Positions 1 through 8,187 of a DNA stretch of 64,000 nucleotides are shown here, piece by piece. The first letter of the stretch is position 1. The number at the start of each line of letters is the position of its first letter. The position numbers and the translations under genes were made by a program. The stretch lies in the NCBI GenBank assembly GCA_965250205.1, contig CBDFNK010000023.1:558001-622000 (forward strand). The letters run 5' to 3'. The stretch is from JAHZKN01 sp965250205. Its GTDB lineage: Bacteria; Pseudomonadota; Alphaproteobacteria; Rhizobiales; Hyphomicrobiaceae. Below the pieces are notes generated by a model. The model saw only the letters and a program-made list of their open reading frames with translations. It was not told where the DNA came from and searched no databases.

Positions 1-1
1 G

Positions 2-625
2 GCTGCGTCACGTCGACCAAACAGGATTCTGTCCGTGTTAGTCGTACTTGTGATAGCCAACATTGTCCAATTTGCGGGCATCAGCAACGGGCTGGCACAA
101 GACAAAACGGCCGAGCATATTCCTCTTGCGAAAAACAATACGGCTACGGGTCGCAAATTTGGTGGGCCGGACATCAAGCTCCCTAAGAATGTTGCCGAGA
201 TGCGCGATGCCCTGTTAGCGGCAACGCAATCCGCGAAAATAGAGGACTTGCGAACCCCTTATGAGTGGAATGAGCTGCCACCTGTGATTTCCGACGACAA
301 GGTTGACGACCCAATTGCCTATTGGAAGCGCATTTCGCGCGACGGCCAAGGTCTCGAAATCCTACTGATAATCGACAAATTGTTGACACTGCCACCGACT
401 AAACTGAATGTCGGCAAGGATTATGAAAATAGCGCACTTTATGTCTGGCCGTACCTGTCAGAATTGGATTTGTCCAAATTGACACCAAGACAACAGTTTG
501 AGCTGCGCACACTTGTACCGCCTAAAGAAGCCCGAAAAATTATGGACTCCAAAAAATGGACCTGGTGGCGCCTTGCAATTGGTGCTGACGGCACATGGCA
601 CTCGTTCATGAAGCATAATCGCTAG
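2..625 (+). CDS. Secreted hypothetical protein, 5' end cut by window edge
   Basis: Exported protein of unknown function. The frame is open from base 2. A GTG at 35 could start it, but that would discard the basic RRPNR segment lying just before a hydrophobic stretch (VLVVLVIANIVQFAG) and an NGLAQ cleavage-like site, so the true start is probably outside the window. The mature part contains WNELPP, DPIAYWK, YVWPYL and a C-terminal WWRLAIGADGTWHSF; I recall such motifs from conserved alphaproteobacterial proteins of unknown function, with no known activity. The TAG stop (623-625) is contributed by the CTAG end of the adjacent dispersed repeat, so the C-terminus may have been set by that element. 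Confidence 0.7.
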   Translation, partial: AASRRPNRILSVLVVLVIANIVQFAGISNGLAQDKTAEHIPLAKNNTATGRKFGGPDIKLPKNVAEMRDALLAATQSAKIEDLRTPYEWNELPPVISDDKVDDPIAYWKRISRDGQGLEILLIIDKLLTLPPTKLNVGKDYENSALYVWPYLSELDLSKLTPRQQFELRTLVPPKEARKIMDSKKWTWWRLAIGADGTWHSFMKHNR

Positions 626-752
626 ATCAACCTGCGAAACGTTGGCATCGACTTTGAGCAGATAAGTTGATCACCAATCATGGGATAGAGCGCTGAGATA
701 GAGCGTCGAGTAAACAGCTTCGCTGTGTACAACAAAAGGCGCGACGTACTAG
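622..752 (-). repeat. Dispersed CTAG-bounded two-hairpin repeat, copy 1
   Basis: Copy 1 of a family found eight times here, in reverse orientation. It begins CTAGATCAACCTGCG and contains TTTGAGCAGATAAGTTGATC, ATAGAGC core units and the TACAACAAAAGGCGCGACG arm. Its outer CTAG (749-752) is also the target duplication of the IS5-like element that follows. The other end forms the TAG stop of the preceding gene. Confidence 0.9.
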
Positions 753-1411
753 GTCCTGTGGACAATTAGCGCAGAGCGATGATGGTAGCCGCGATATTCC
801 AAGTTGCTTGATAGCTTGAACTCAGTTTTGTCGTATCGCGTGTTCACGCCTGGAAACTCCTTGATCTTACTGAAATAGTTTTCGATCAGGTGTCGCCATT
901 TGTAGTCCGTCTCATCGTGCGGGATATGGCTGATCCGGTTCTGTTTGGCGGGGATGATGGCTTCGGCCTTGCGTGCCTTTTGAGTGGCCTATGGCCTGAT
1001 TTTGAGTCCCCCTTTTGCGCCGCTCGCCTTCTGGTGAGCGCATCTGCGGTGCCATCGATAAGAACGTATTCAAAGTCAGGATCACCCGATACGGCTTCGA
1101 AAATTCTCTGGAATACATCGTCCTGCGCCCAACACCGGAACCGTCGGAACACACTATTCCAAGCCCCCAAGCCAGGCGGTAGATCGCGCCATGGCCCGCC
1201 CACCCGAACTTTCCAAAGCACCGCTTCCAAAAACAACCGGTTGTCTTTAGCTGTCACCCCTCAGCTGCAAGACGTGCCCGGTAGCAACGGTTCGATCAAC
1301 CGCCAACTTTGATCTGTAATGACAAAACGTTCCCCGCGCATCGCAAACCTCCCAAAAGGAAGTTTGAATCACTATTCGCGCGTTTCTGTGAATCCTAATT
1401 GTCCACAGAAC
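753..1411 (-). mobile_element. IS5-family insertion sequence, degenerate
   Basis: A 659-bp element with 17-bp terminal inverted repeats differing at one base (GTCCTGTGGACAATTAG at the left, CTAATTGTCCACAGAAC at the right). It is flanked by a CTAG target duplication (749-752 and 1412-1415), which fits IS5-family insertion. It sits exactly in the terminal CTAG of repeat copy 1, so it arrived after that repeat. It is shorter than a full element because the transposase gene has lost its middle. Confidence 0.85.
766..1341 (-). pseudogene. IS5-family transposase, frameshifted and internally deleted
   Basis: The reading starts at ATG 1341 behind a GGGAGG ribosome site and begins MRGERFVITDQSWRLIEPLL. 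An in-frame stop follows, then the frame resumes with AKDNRLFLEAVLWKVR and PWRDLPPGLGAWNSVFRRF, and FEYVLIDGT marks the first DDE region. After NQAIGHSKG the sequence jumps to AEAIIPAKQNR and KWRHLIENYFSKIKEF in other frames, and ends TRYDKTE. The middle catalytic segment is missing and at least three frame breaks are present, so it cannot make active transposase. Confidence 0.85.
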
Positions 1412-1585
1412 CTAGAGCAAACAGCCAGAAATCGGTGCAGATCTAGACCTTGCGACCCCGCCGCGCTGGTAGCAGGCCAAACGGCTTGCTAAAGCCACAC
1501 ATCTGAAATGTCGGACAGGCTAACAGAGCTGAGACCACTTCAACTGCAATGGTCTTGTGTCCACCATTTCCTGTTTGGCTGAACG

Positions 1586-2299
1586 GTGAAAGCTGCTGAC
1601 GTGCTGCGCATTGACTACTTGAGAACTGCACCTTTGCCACCTGTGTCCTTCCAGGTGAAAGACGGCTCTTGTCTTGCCATTGAAGGGCCCTCGGGTTCAG
1701 GCAAAACGCGATTGTTACGCGCAATTGCCGACCTTGATCCGGCAAAGGGTGATGTTTTTCTCGATGGTGCGGGACGCAATGAAACACCGGCACCTGAGTG
1801 GCGACGTATGGTGCGCTACGTCACCGCAGAACCGGGTTGGTGGACACAGACACCACGTCAAACTTTGGCACCACGTCAAACTTTGGCACCACGTCAAACT
1901 TTACAAACCGAGACCGCGACGCGGGCAAACAATGATGACGAACGGCTTAAGCGAACTTTGAACACCGTTGGCTTGTCAGCATCGATACTTGATGAACCGA
2001 TGACAAACCTGTCAACCGGACAACGCCAACGCCTAGCTCTGCTGCGCGCTTTGGCAGATGAGCCACGTGTGCTTCTGCTTGATGAACCTACTGCTGCCCT
2101 TGATCCTACTGCCGCAGCGCTCGTTGAAGAGTTGATCCGCTTTCACATGCTGGCCGGGCGAATCGTGCTGCTCATTTCGCACGATGCAAAACTGTGCCAA
2201 CGTTTAGCGACAGAGACACTTGATGTTGCAGAGTTGCGTACTAATGCACCGCAGACACAACAACCCGATCAAACGGCCGCAACGGTGGTGACATCATGA
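1586..2299 (+). CDS. fetA: ABC transporter ATP-binding protein, FetA-like
   Basis: ATPase of a two-gene ABC system resembling E. coli FetA/FetB, linked to iron export and peroxide tolerance. Walker A is GPSGSGKT (about residues 33-40), the signature is LSTGQRQ, and Walker B is VLLLDEPTAALD, followed by the switch histidine in LISHD. The gene overlaps fetB by 4 bp (ATGA), so the two are translationally coupled. A perfect 18-bp unit repeats nearly three times in frame at 1851-1902 (PRQTLA three times) in the helical domain between Walker A and signature, a recent-looking expansion. The GTG start at 1586 is the first in the frame. Iron as substrate is inferred from family. Confidence 0.85.
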   Translation: MKAADVLRIDYLRTAPLPPVSFQVKDGSCLAIEGPSGSGKTRLLRAIADLDPAKGDVFLDGAGRNETPAPEWRRMVRYVTAEPGWWTQTPRQTLAPRQTLAPRQTLQTETATRANNDDERLKRTLNTVGLSASILDEPMTNLSTGQRQRLALLRALADEPRVLLLDEPTAALDPTAAALVEELIRFHMLAGRIVLLISHDAKLCQRLATETLDVAELRTNAPQTQQPDQTAATVVTS

Positions 2300-3099
2300 A
2301 CTACATCTCATTGAGCACATTAGATCTCGTTCTGGCCGCGCTTGTGCTGGTGCTCAATGGTGCAATTTCTGTTGCCTTCCGGTTGGGTCTTGAGCGGTCC
2401 ATTGCTTTTTCGACAGTGCGAATGGTTTTGCAGTTGGCTCTGATTGGTTTGGTGCTCAAGTTCATCTTTGCGGCCACATCTCCTCTTTGGACAGCCGCTT
2501 TCGCATTCGTCATGTTTATTGCTGGCGGCTATGAAGTCTGGTCCCGCCAAGACACGCCCATTGCGGGATGGCCTGCCTTTGCACTTGGCGCGAGCGTCCC
2601 GTTTGTCGCCGGCCTTGCCATTACAATCTTCGCCATGACCATGATTATCGGACCCGACCCATGGTATGCGCCGCGTTTCTTTCTGCCCATTCTTGGCATG
2701 ATGATTGGTAACGCGCTGGCGGGTGTTGCCCTTGTGCTCAATACAATGACGACCGGCGTCAAACAAAATTGCAATGCAATCGAGGGCCAGCTCGCACTTG
2801 GCGCAACACGCTTTCAAGCCCTGCATGAGGTTTTACAGCACGCGATGAAAACCGGCCTAATGCCAATCCTGACCGCAATGGCAGCGTCCGGCCTTGTCAC
2901 CCTGCCCGGTATGATGACGGGTCAAATTTTGGCGGGCATTGACCCCATCGATGCGGCCAAATACCAAATCATGATTATGTTTCTCGTTGCTGGCGCCACG
3001 GCTCTGAGTGTCTTTGCTAGTGGCATTGGCGCGGTCTTTCTTTTGACCGACGACCGTCACCGCCTGCGCTTAGAACGGTTGCAGGGCACAGATCACTAA
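2296..3099 (+). CDS. fetB: ABC transporter permease, FetB-like (UPF0014)
   Basis: Inner-membrane partner of the preceding ATPase, 267 residues, the usual FetB length. It has about seven hydrophobic segments and the family-type block GVKQNCNAIEGQLALGATR, followed by GLVTLPGMMTGQILAGIDP. These match the UPF0014 family, whose E. coli member exports iron with FetA. The start ATG overlaps the fetA stop. No fused or missing domain is seen. The 13-hairpin array begins 66 bp after the stop. Confidence 0.9.
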   Translation: MNYISLSTLDLVLAALVLVLNGAISVAFRLGLERSIAFSTVRMVLQLALIGLVLKFIFAATSPLWTAAFAFVMFIAGGYEVWSRQDTPIAGWPAFALGASVPFVAGLAITIFAMTMIIGPDPWYAPRFFLPILGMMIGNALAGVALVLNTMTTGVKQNCNAIEGQLALGATRFQALHEVLQHAMKTGLMPILTAMAASGLVTLPGMMTGQILAGIDPIDAAKYQIMIMFLVAGATALSVFASGIGAVFLLTDDRHRLRLERLQGTDH

Positions 3100-3165
3100 C
3101 GACCCGGCCCGAAGAGCCCAAAGAATATTCTGTTAGATCATGTTCGAGCCAAAAGTGGTGGCCGG

Positions 3166-3602
3166 CCAACACGACTTTAGGAAGTGTTGGCATTAAAGTT
3201 TCCAACACTGCGCAAGCTTGTGTTGGGTCCAACACGACTTTAGGAAGTGTTGGCATTTATGTTTCCAACACTGCGCAAGCTTGTGTTGGGTCCAACACGA
3301 CTTTAGGAAGTGTTGGCATTAAAGTTTCCAACACTGCGCAAGCTTGTGTTGGGTCCAACACGACTTTAGGAAGTGTTGGCATTAAAGTTTCCAACACTGC
3401 GCAAGCTTGTGTTGAGTCCAACACGACTTTAGGAAGTGTTGGCAAAGAATAACAAAGCCCAACACGCGTTTACGCAGTGTTGGCAAAAGGATACAGCCCA
3501 ACACGCGTTTACGCAGTGTTGGCAAAAGGATACAGCCCAACACGACTTTAGGAAGTGTTGGCAAAGAATAACAAAGCCCAACACGCGTTTACGCAGTGTT
3601 GG
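3166..3602. repeat. Array of 13 CCAACAC...GTGTTGG hairpins
   Basis: Thirteen 25-base palindromes share a 7-bp stem CCAACAC/GTGTTGG with an 11-base centre. Type A (centre GACTTTAGGAA) starts at 3166, 3229, 3292, 3355, 3418 and 3537. Type B (centre TGCGCAAGCTT) starts at 3202, 3265, 3328 and 3391. Type C (centre GCGTTTACGCA) starts at 3459, 3498 and 3578. A and B alternate in a strict 63-bp period; the distal part steps by 39 or 41 bp. B resembles the reverse complement of C, so orientations alternate. It is not CRISPR-like: repeats are palindromic and spacers are conserved and only 2-15 bases. No convincing ORF crosses it. Confidence 0.95.
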
Positions 3603-3654
3603 GTGGTTTTGCGCCAGGACACATGATCCAAAACCAAAGGCCAAAACGAAACGA

Positions 3655-3696
3655 TAGAGCACGTCCACTATTTCAACCTAAGTTGAACGCGCTCTA
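3655..3696. repeat. Short palindromic element TAGAGC...GCTCTA
   Basis: A 42-base element with outer arms TAGAGC/GCTCTA and an inner near-perfect palindrome TTCAACCTAAGTTGAA (3672-3687). It is one of several short palindromes in the window with AGAGC/GCTCT ends. Similar elements are common between genes in Rhizobiales, from memory. Role unknown. Confidence 0.65.
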
Positions 3697-3946
3697 GGTG
3701 CTGTACGTGGCCCTGAAATCTCATTTGATAAATATGAGTTTCATTGGTCGCATGAGGCTTGAGACGTTATTAAAGTGCCAAATCAGGCAAAGATGTTGAC
3801 GGGCTCGGATTCAGCTGATTATACCGCTATATCTGGCCGAACGCCGTGGGTTAAAAACACTTTGTTGGCGGGCAACTTGGCGACGCGGCCAGGACACGCC
3901 AGATTTAAAGCCACGTCCGATTTAAAGCTAGGATGAAGTGAGCACA

Positions 3947-4252
3947 ATGTCTGTCCGGATTTTTAGACCAGCAAAAACCGCGATGCAGTCTGGTACTGCA
4001 AACACCAAAGAGTGGGTGATCAAGGTCGAGCCGTCCGCAGCACGCGCTAACGATCCGCTGATGGGGTGGACCAGTTCCTCCGATACCAACCAGCAAGTAC
4101 ACTTGACTTTTGATAGCAAGGACGCGGCGATTGCGTTTGCGACCAAGCAAGGCTGGGCCTATTCGATTGTAGAGCCAAAGCCGCGCAAACCCATCAATAA
4201 ATCTTACGCCGATAATTTCCGCTATGGCCGTAAAGGTGCCTGGACGCACTAG
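3947..4252 (+). CDS. NDUFS4-like complex I accessory subunit (ETC complex I family)
   Basis: Small soluble protein of about 101 residues belonging to the ETC complex I subunit family related to eukaryotic NDUFS4, a peripheral-arm accessory subunit of NADH:ubiquinone oxidoreductase. Visible hallmarks are VRIFRPAKTAMQSG at the N-terminus, WVIKVEP, PLMGWTSSSDTNQQV, DAAIAFATKQGW and a C-terminal NKSYADNFRYGRKGAWTH. The start is ambiguous: GTG at 3938 or ATG at 3947. I prefer ATG because a GAAG lies about eight bases upstream. It stands alone with no other complex I genes nearby. Confidence 0.85.
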   Translation: MSVRIFRPAKTAMQSGTANTKEWVIKVEPSAARANDPLMGWTSSSDTNQQVHLTFDSKDAAIAFATKQGWAYSIVEPKPRKPINKSYADNFRYGRKGAWTH

Positions 4253-4323
4253 GTCACAGACTCATAAACGGGATTCCCTTTTTGCGCGAACAGTGATTCA
4301 AACCTCCAACCGAGGAGGTTGGA

Positions 4324-4491
4324 ATGGCACGCTATGACCTGTCTGACGCGGAGTGGCGTGTGATCGAGCCGCTGTTGCCGCAAAAGTCACGCGGGGTTGC
4401 GCGCGTTGACAGACACGATGCCAACTATCTCGCGTCAGTAAAGCTTGCCTCGCTGCGCATCTGGATGCGATTTAATGGGCCTGTGATCTAG
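4324..4491 (+). pseudogene. Internally deleted IS5-family transposase remnant
   Basis: A 55-codon frame behind GAGGAGGTTGGA. It begins MARYDLSDAEWRVIEPLLPQ, the N-terminus of an IS5-family transposase, and after RVD jumps in frame to RHDANYLASVKLASLRIW and MRFNGPVI, the usual C-terminus of the same family. About 190 middle residues, including the DDE core, are gone. It differs from the element at 753-1411. Its TAG stop is the first CTAG of repeat copy 2. Confidence 0.8.
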
Positions 4492-4620
4492 AGCGTCGAG
4501 TCTTTTGTTGTACACAGTGAAGTTATTTGCGCGACGCTCTATCTCATGGGCTCTATTCCATGGTTGGCGATCAACTTATCTGCTCAAAGCCGAACCCAAC
4601 TTTTCACAAGGCCGATCTAG
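4488..4620 (+). repeat. Dispersed CTAG-bounded two-hairpin repeat, copy 2
   Basis: A 133-bp copy running from CTAGAGCGTCGAG to GGCCGATCTAG. The left hairpin is AGAGCGTCG paired with CGACGCTCT. A short CTCTATCTCATGG core follows, then the right domain GATCAACTTATCTGCTCAAA. Immediate CTAG at both ends. Confidence 0.9.
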
Positions 4621-4643
4621 CCGGTGTGCAAGGGCTATTTTTG

Positions 4644-4680
4644 GGCGGGTGTCATGTCAGGCACCCGCCTTTTTTATTTT
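4644..4680 (+). terminator. Rho-independent terminator
   Basis: Eight-pair GC-rich stem GGCGGGTG (4644-4651) with CACCCGCC (4662-4669), a ten-base loop, then TTTTTTATTTT. It lies just upstream of tRNA-Ser and would end readthrough from the IS/repeat region. Confidence 0.85.
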
Positions 4681-4752
4681 TGGAAAGGACTGGCAGCACT
4701 GCCCAGAGTATCTTGCAATTGGCGTGGCGCCCCTCTATAGGGGACACCTGCT

Positions 4753-4844
4753 GGAGACGTGACCGAGTGGCTGAAGGTAACGGTTTGCTAAATCGTCATA
4801 CGGGTAACCCCGTATCGAGGGTTCGAATCCCTCCGTCTCCGCCA
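4753..4844 (+). tRNA. tRNA-Ser (GCT)
   Basis: Acceptor arms GGAGACG and CGTCTCC enclose a type II tRNA with a long variable arm (TACGGG...CCCGTA). The anticodon loop is TTGCTAA, giving anticodon GCT for AGC/AGU serine codons. The T arm contains GGGTTCGAATCCC. The 3' CCA is encoded (4842-4844). It is a classic tyrosine-integrase attachment target, and an integrase remnant starts 18 bases downstream. Confidence 0.97.
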
Positions 4845-4862
4845 CTACATTGATTTCATAAC

Positions 4863-5400
4863 GTGTCAGTAAAACTCATTAAGCGTCAAAACGTTTGTAT
4901 GTTCCGTGTGTTAGCACCGGAAATTGTGTTCATGAGTCCTCACGAAGACTTGGAGCAGATCACACCAGCGCATAAAAAAAGGTGGATCAAAAGGGGGACC
5001 GACCGCGGGGCCGCTTTGACAAAACACAACGCACTCACTGCTACGTTTGTACGCCAGTGCAAACAACCTGGCGTCTATCGATACGGTCAAGGCTTGATGC
5101 TCCGTGTTGCACCGTCTGGTGCCAAGCGCTGGGTTCTGCGGGTAACGGTGCGCGGCAAACGACGCGACATTGGCATGGGCTCAGCGACTGACGTTTCCTT
5201 ATCGGAAGCCCGTGACCGTGCGTTTGAATTGCGGAAAAGTGCGCGCGAGGGAAGTCTGTGAAGCAGCGCTTGCTCACACCATAGAAAATCGCGTTGAGCG
5301 GGCGTATCGCCGGACAGATCTCTTTGAGAAGCGGCGCGCCTTGATGCTGGAGTGGTCTGAGTATTTACATTCGAAGCGCGCTGATAAACGTGCTGCTTAA
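4863..5400 (+). pseudogene. Tyrosine integrase remnant, core domain deleted
   Basis: The first frame (to 5261) holds the N-terminal arm-binding part of a DUF4102-type integrase: TATFVRQCKQPGVYRYGQGL, KRWVLRVTVRGKRRDIGMG and SLSEARDRA. A shift of frame then gives the typical C-terminal tail, CEAALAHTIENRVERAY then RRTDLFEKRRALMLEWSEYL, ending at TAA 5398-5400. The core-binding and catalytic domains (RHRY residues, about 230 residues) are missing. The position right after tRNA-Ser indicates an old island insertion that has been mostly lost. The last base of its stop overlaps an ATG of the next frame. Confidence 0.85.
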
Positions 5401-5414
5401 TGAGGGAGATCACA

Positions 5415-6032
5415 ATGACACAGCTGACAAAGGAAAAATTGTTAGAGTTTTTGTTGGATCCAACCGCGATATTTGACAACCTTAAGATATCTCAGGCGAT
5501 GGCAAAGGAAGGCGATGCGGCTAGTCGATCAATTGCGTTCTTGCTGGCTGCATCTTCCATAAGGTCTGAAATACAGCGACTTAGTCCTGACATGTCTGAC
5601 GAACTGCTCGCGCCATTCGACGACGGCCTTAAGGAACTGGAACGGATAGTCATACACGGCGCTTCCCCGGAAATTTTTGCAAAGGCTTCAGTCGGCGGAG
5701 GAACACCTCCACACCCGCTTCACGATGCTGCCGTCGGTACATATATTGCTGCCGTCGAATTATATACAACGACAGGTTGTTTGGATAAATCCATGGCAAT
5801 TGAGCGCGTTGTAAATCTAGCGCCGGAGTTAGAGGGTGTTGGAAGGGGCATAGATGTCAAGAAAGTGGGCAATTGGTGTAAGGACAAAAACCAGACCAAA
5901 CAGAACCACGCGAAAGCTATTGCGGAAATTATCTTGAAAAGATGTGCCGACTGGCTCAAATCTGAAGAACTGGAAAAATGCGTGCTTGGGCTATTCGGCC
6001 CTGAAAAAAGCCGCAAGTATGGTGGTGCCTGA
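5415..6032 (+). CDS. Hypothetical protein next to integrase remnant
   Basis: A 205-residue soluble, mostly helical-looking protein with no signal peptide or membrane segment and no family I recognise. Residues 85-110 contain a glycine/proline-rich GGGTPPHPLHD. The C-terminal third is lysine-rich (KKVGNWCKDKNQTKQNHAK). The start is taken as ATG 5415 because GGGAG lies 6 bases upstream; an in-frame ATG at 5400 has no such site. Lying directly behind the integrase remnant, it is probably cargo left from the same mobile island. It could have been larger-island context dependent; function unknown. Confidence 0.6.
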   Translation: MTQLTKEKLLEFLLDPTAIFDNLKISQAMAKEGDAASRSIAFLLAASSIRSEIQRLSPDMSDELLAPFDDGLKELERIVIHGASPEIFAKASVGGGTPPHPLHDAAVGTYIAAVELYTTTGCLDKSMAIERVVNLAPELEGVGRGIDVKKVGNWCKDKNQTKQNHAKAIAEIILKRCADWLKSEELEKCVLGLFGPEKSRKYGGA

Positions 6033-6068
6033 AGGCACAAGTCGGGTCAGATCAGGTGGCTTCCGAAT

Positions 6069-6611
6069 TTAGAATTTTCCGGAGTTATTCCATTCCTCAG
6101 GGGCAAGAATTTTCTCTTGCACATCCCAATGCTCAACCATCCGACCATCTTTAATCCTGAAGATGTCTAAGACTGCAAAGTGGCTCTGTGCCTTTTGAAC
6201 ATGGCTGAAAGCAACGACAAAATTGCCCTGACCGATCAGACGGTGCAGCTTGAGGTATTTTGCCGTCCCAACCGTCGCTAGTAATTCCTGAACATGTTTG
6301 ACCAACCCCGCAATGCCGTCTTCCATTCCTGGAGCATGTTGGTCATATTGTTCCGGCGAGATGTAATTTGAAACTTTGTCGAACTGACCGCCCATCAACA
6401 CATCACCGAAAAAGTTCTGCACTAGCGCTTTGTTGGCATCGGTCTTGTCGAGATATATTATTGTGTTGTCGTCCAATATCTTAAGACAATCTGTGCTGCG
6501 CGGTGACACGTTTACACGACTGGTTATCGTAGCAGATGCGGTAAAGAATATGTGCTGTTTGCTGATAAAGTCTCTGAGCTTTGGGTCGAGTTTTTGATAT
6601 TGTTTGCCCAT
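6069..6611 (-). CDS. Chimeric protein: truncated PPOX N-terminus fused to SnoaL-like domain
   Basis: About 180 residues made of two unrelated pieces. Residues 1-57 (MGKQYQKLDPKLRDFI, FFTASATITSRVNVSPRS, LDDNTIIYLDKT) look like the start of a pyridoxamine-phosphate-oxidase-like flavin split-barrel protein. From about residue 60 (NKALVQNFFGDVLMGGQFDK onward) it is a SnoaL/NTF2-like protein, ending HWDVQEKILAPEEWNNSGKF. The PPOX part is too short to bind flavin. The likely origin is a deletion joining two neighbouring genes in frame. Start ATG 6611 has AAGG nine bases upstream; ATG 6620 has no room for a ribosome site. Whether the product is stable is unknown. Confidence 0.7.
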   Translation of the reverse strand: MGKQYQKLDPKLRDFISKQHIFFTASATITSRVNVSPRSTDCLKILDDNTIIYLDKTDANKALVQNFFGDVLMGGQFDKVSNYISPEQYDQHAPGMEDGIAGLVKHVQELLATVGTAKYLKLHRLIGQGNFVVAFSHVQKAQSHFAVLDIFRIKDGRMVEHWDVQEKILAPEEWNNSGKF

Positions 6612-6634
6612 GTGGCGCATCCTTAAGCGATAGG

Positions 6635-6778
6635 TCAGCCACTTGATACAACAATTATATGCTTGAGTAGATCAAGTGCGGCTGCGATCCGGCGCACGAG
6701 ATGATCATCGGGCACCGCTTCATCAAGGTTGAATGCGTAGAATAGCTGATCCTGATTCTGGTTGAGCCGCCCCCTCAT
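6635..6778 (-). pseudogene. IS1182-like transposase N-terminal remnant
   Basis: A 47-codon frame beginning MRGRLNQNQDQLFYAFNLDE, then AVPDDHLVRRIAAALDL, which is the start of IS1182-type transposases (DUF772 region). It stops after HIIVVSSG; the rest is absent. The piece lies between the chimeric gene and a decayed methyltransferase and marks a further transposition scar. Confidence 0.65.
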
Positions 6779-6947
6779 CGCACGACCCCCGCTGCTGCAC
6801 GCGTTGCAACAACGGAATCACGCTTTGCCGACGAACTCAACGGGTGTTTTGCAACAGAATTGGCTAGAAGCGGACATCAGGAGTTCTATCCAGCGGACAG
6901 ATTAAAACCTTTTTTGGGATAAAACGACATGCCAATACAGAAAACCC

Positions 6948-7802
6948 TTAGCCCGGGCGGCGCGCCAGCAGGATGAATTCCGTTTTCGCATCTAGGACAC
7001 GAACGTCATCCAAGCCAAAATGTGTTGCAATATTTTGCAGTAGTTCCGCATCGAAGACGTGGTGATGAACACATCGTTTTTGAATGTTATTGAGAACCTG
7101 CTTACGAAATGCCTCCGGATTTGGAACATGATGCCGCGATTGTAGTTTTTGGTCGGTTAACTTCAACACTTCTTCAAAGTGGGTAGTGTCATCCTCCCCT
7201 ACATTATTGCGGAAGTCAGACAGAATATGTTTGAATTTGGTTACTGGTCGAAGGCGATCAAAGTTGTGACGTTGGTTAGGAACCACGACAACGATCCTGC
7301 CGCCTGGGCGCAGGACAGAACCCATGCCTCAATGGCAGCCATCGGGTTTGCTAAATGTTCCAAGCAGTTACTGGAAATCAAAAAATCATAACTCTGGTTT
7401 TCAACATGATTGGCAACGTCAATGGCTTCGCAAATGAGTTGTCGCCCAACAACGCGGTCGCCGATTTTAAACGGCCCATGGGCTAACTCACCTTCCCAGA
7501 CGGTTTTGGTTGAGAAATTGCAATTATCAAGTGTGGCGATCAACGGGTAGAGAGGCAAATGACCCTTGTGATCAAAAAACGGCTAGGCCCACCAATCTCT
7601 AGACCCTCGCGATCTTTGAACCAGGATAGGAGCAGATTGCTGCCTGGAAGGGGATGTAACGCCAAGTTAGAACCGGCAACATCACATGACGCCGCCAGGC
7701 TTCATAGAGCCATCGTCCAAAACCAATTTGCCGGATCTTATCAACGACAGACCGGACCCGCGAAGTCGGATAGTCCGAATTATCATATACTTGCGATGTC
7801 AT
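6948..7802 (-). pseudogene. SAM-dependent methyltransferase, frameshifted
   Basis: The pieces lie in order on the minus strand but in different frames. 7802-7599 holds the N-terminus with GFGRWLYEAWRRHV. Around 7575-7610 the SAM-binding start LEIGGPSRF appears. 7558-7320 has LYPLIATLDNCNFSTKTVWE and FLISSNCLEHLANPMAAIEAW. 7325-6948 has LRPGGRIVVVVPNQRHNFDR, GEDDTTHFEEVLKL, CVHHHVFDAELL and FILLARRPG. Together these rebuild a class I methyltransferase with its post-I, IV and V motifs. At least three frame breaks make it non-functional. The original substrate cannot be inferred. Confidence 0.8.
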
Positions 7803-8187
7803 GGACTTTGCTTAATCCTATAAAGGGCTATGGCGTCAACGCATGAAGTTTACAGTTGATTGATTGAAAGAGCTTGAAAAATTCTCGAACCAGCGGTGCA
7901 CGACCGCTCTTTTCACACAGCCTGGGCCAATAGTGCTGTAAAACTATTTTGAGACCCTCGAAGCAGACGTTGATCAGACAGCGCCAGAAAATTTGTTTCA
8001 GGCAACAGCAAAAAGGAAAATGCGCTTCTCAAATTTAAAACCGAACAGAACAATTTTCTAACCGCAACCTGACTTTCTTGCTGCGGATCGTCATCCTCGC
8101 AACTTTTGCAACACTATCAGCCAGAAGCAAACCTACTGAAAACAATTAATTCCTGGCAGCTTTCGGTCCAATAATAGACCTTCCTGC
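7803..8187. other. Intergenic, 385 bp, nothing recognised
   Basis: AT-rich sequence between the decayed methyltransferase and a secreted hypothetical gene. I see no ORF with a ribosome site, no repeat and no strong hairpin. Confidence 0.5.

Noticed and set aside
3166..3602. CRISPR array
   Set aside because: Units are palindromes of three alternating types with conserved 2-15 base gaps, not direct repeats with unique spacers; no cas genes nearby.
3017..3668. Several minus-strand frames repeating MPTLPKVVLDPTQACAVLET
   Set aside because: They arise because the 63-bp hairpin period is a multiple of three; no ribosome sites, and the DNA is palindromic repeat.
7559..7846. 95-residue plus-strand frame
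   Set aside because: Antisense to the decayed methyltransferase; no supporting signals.
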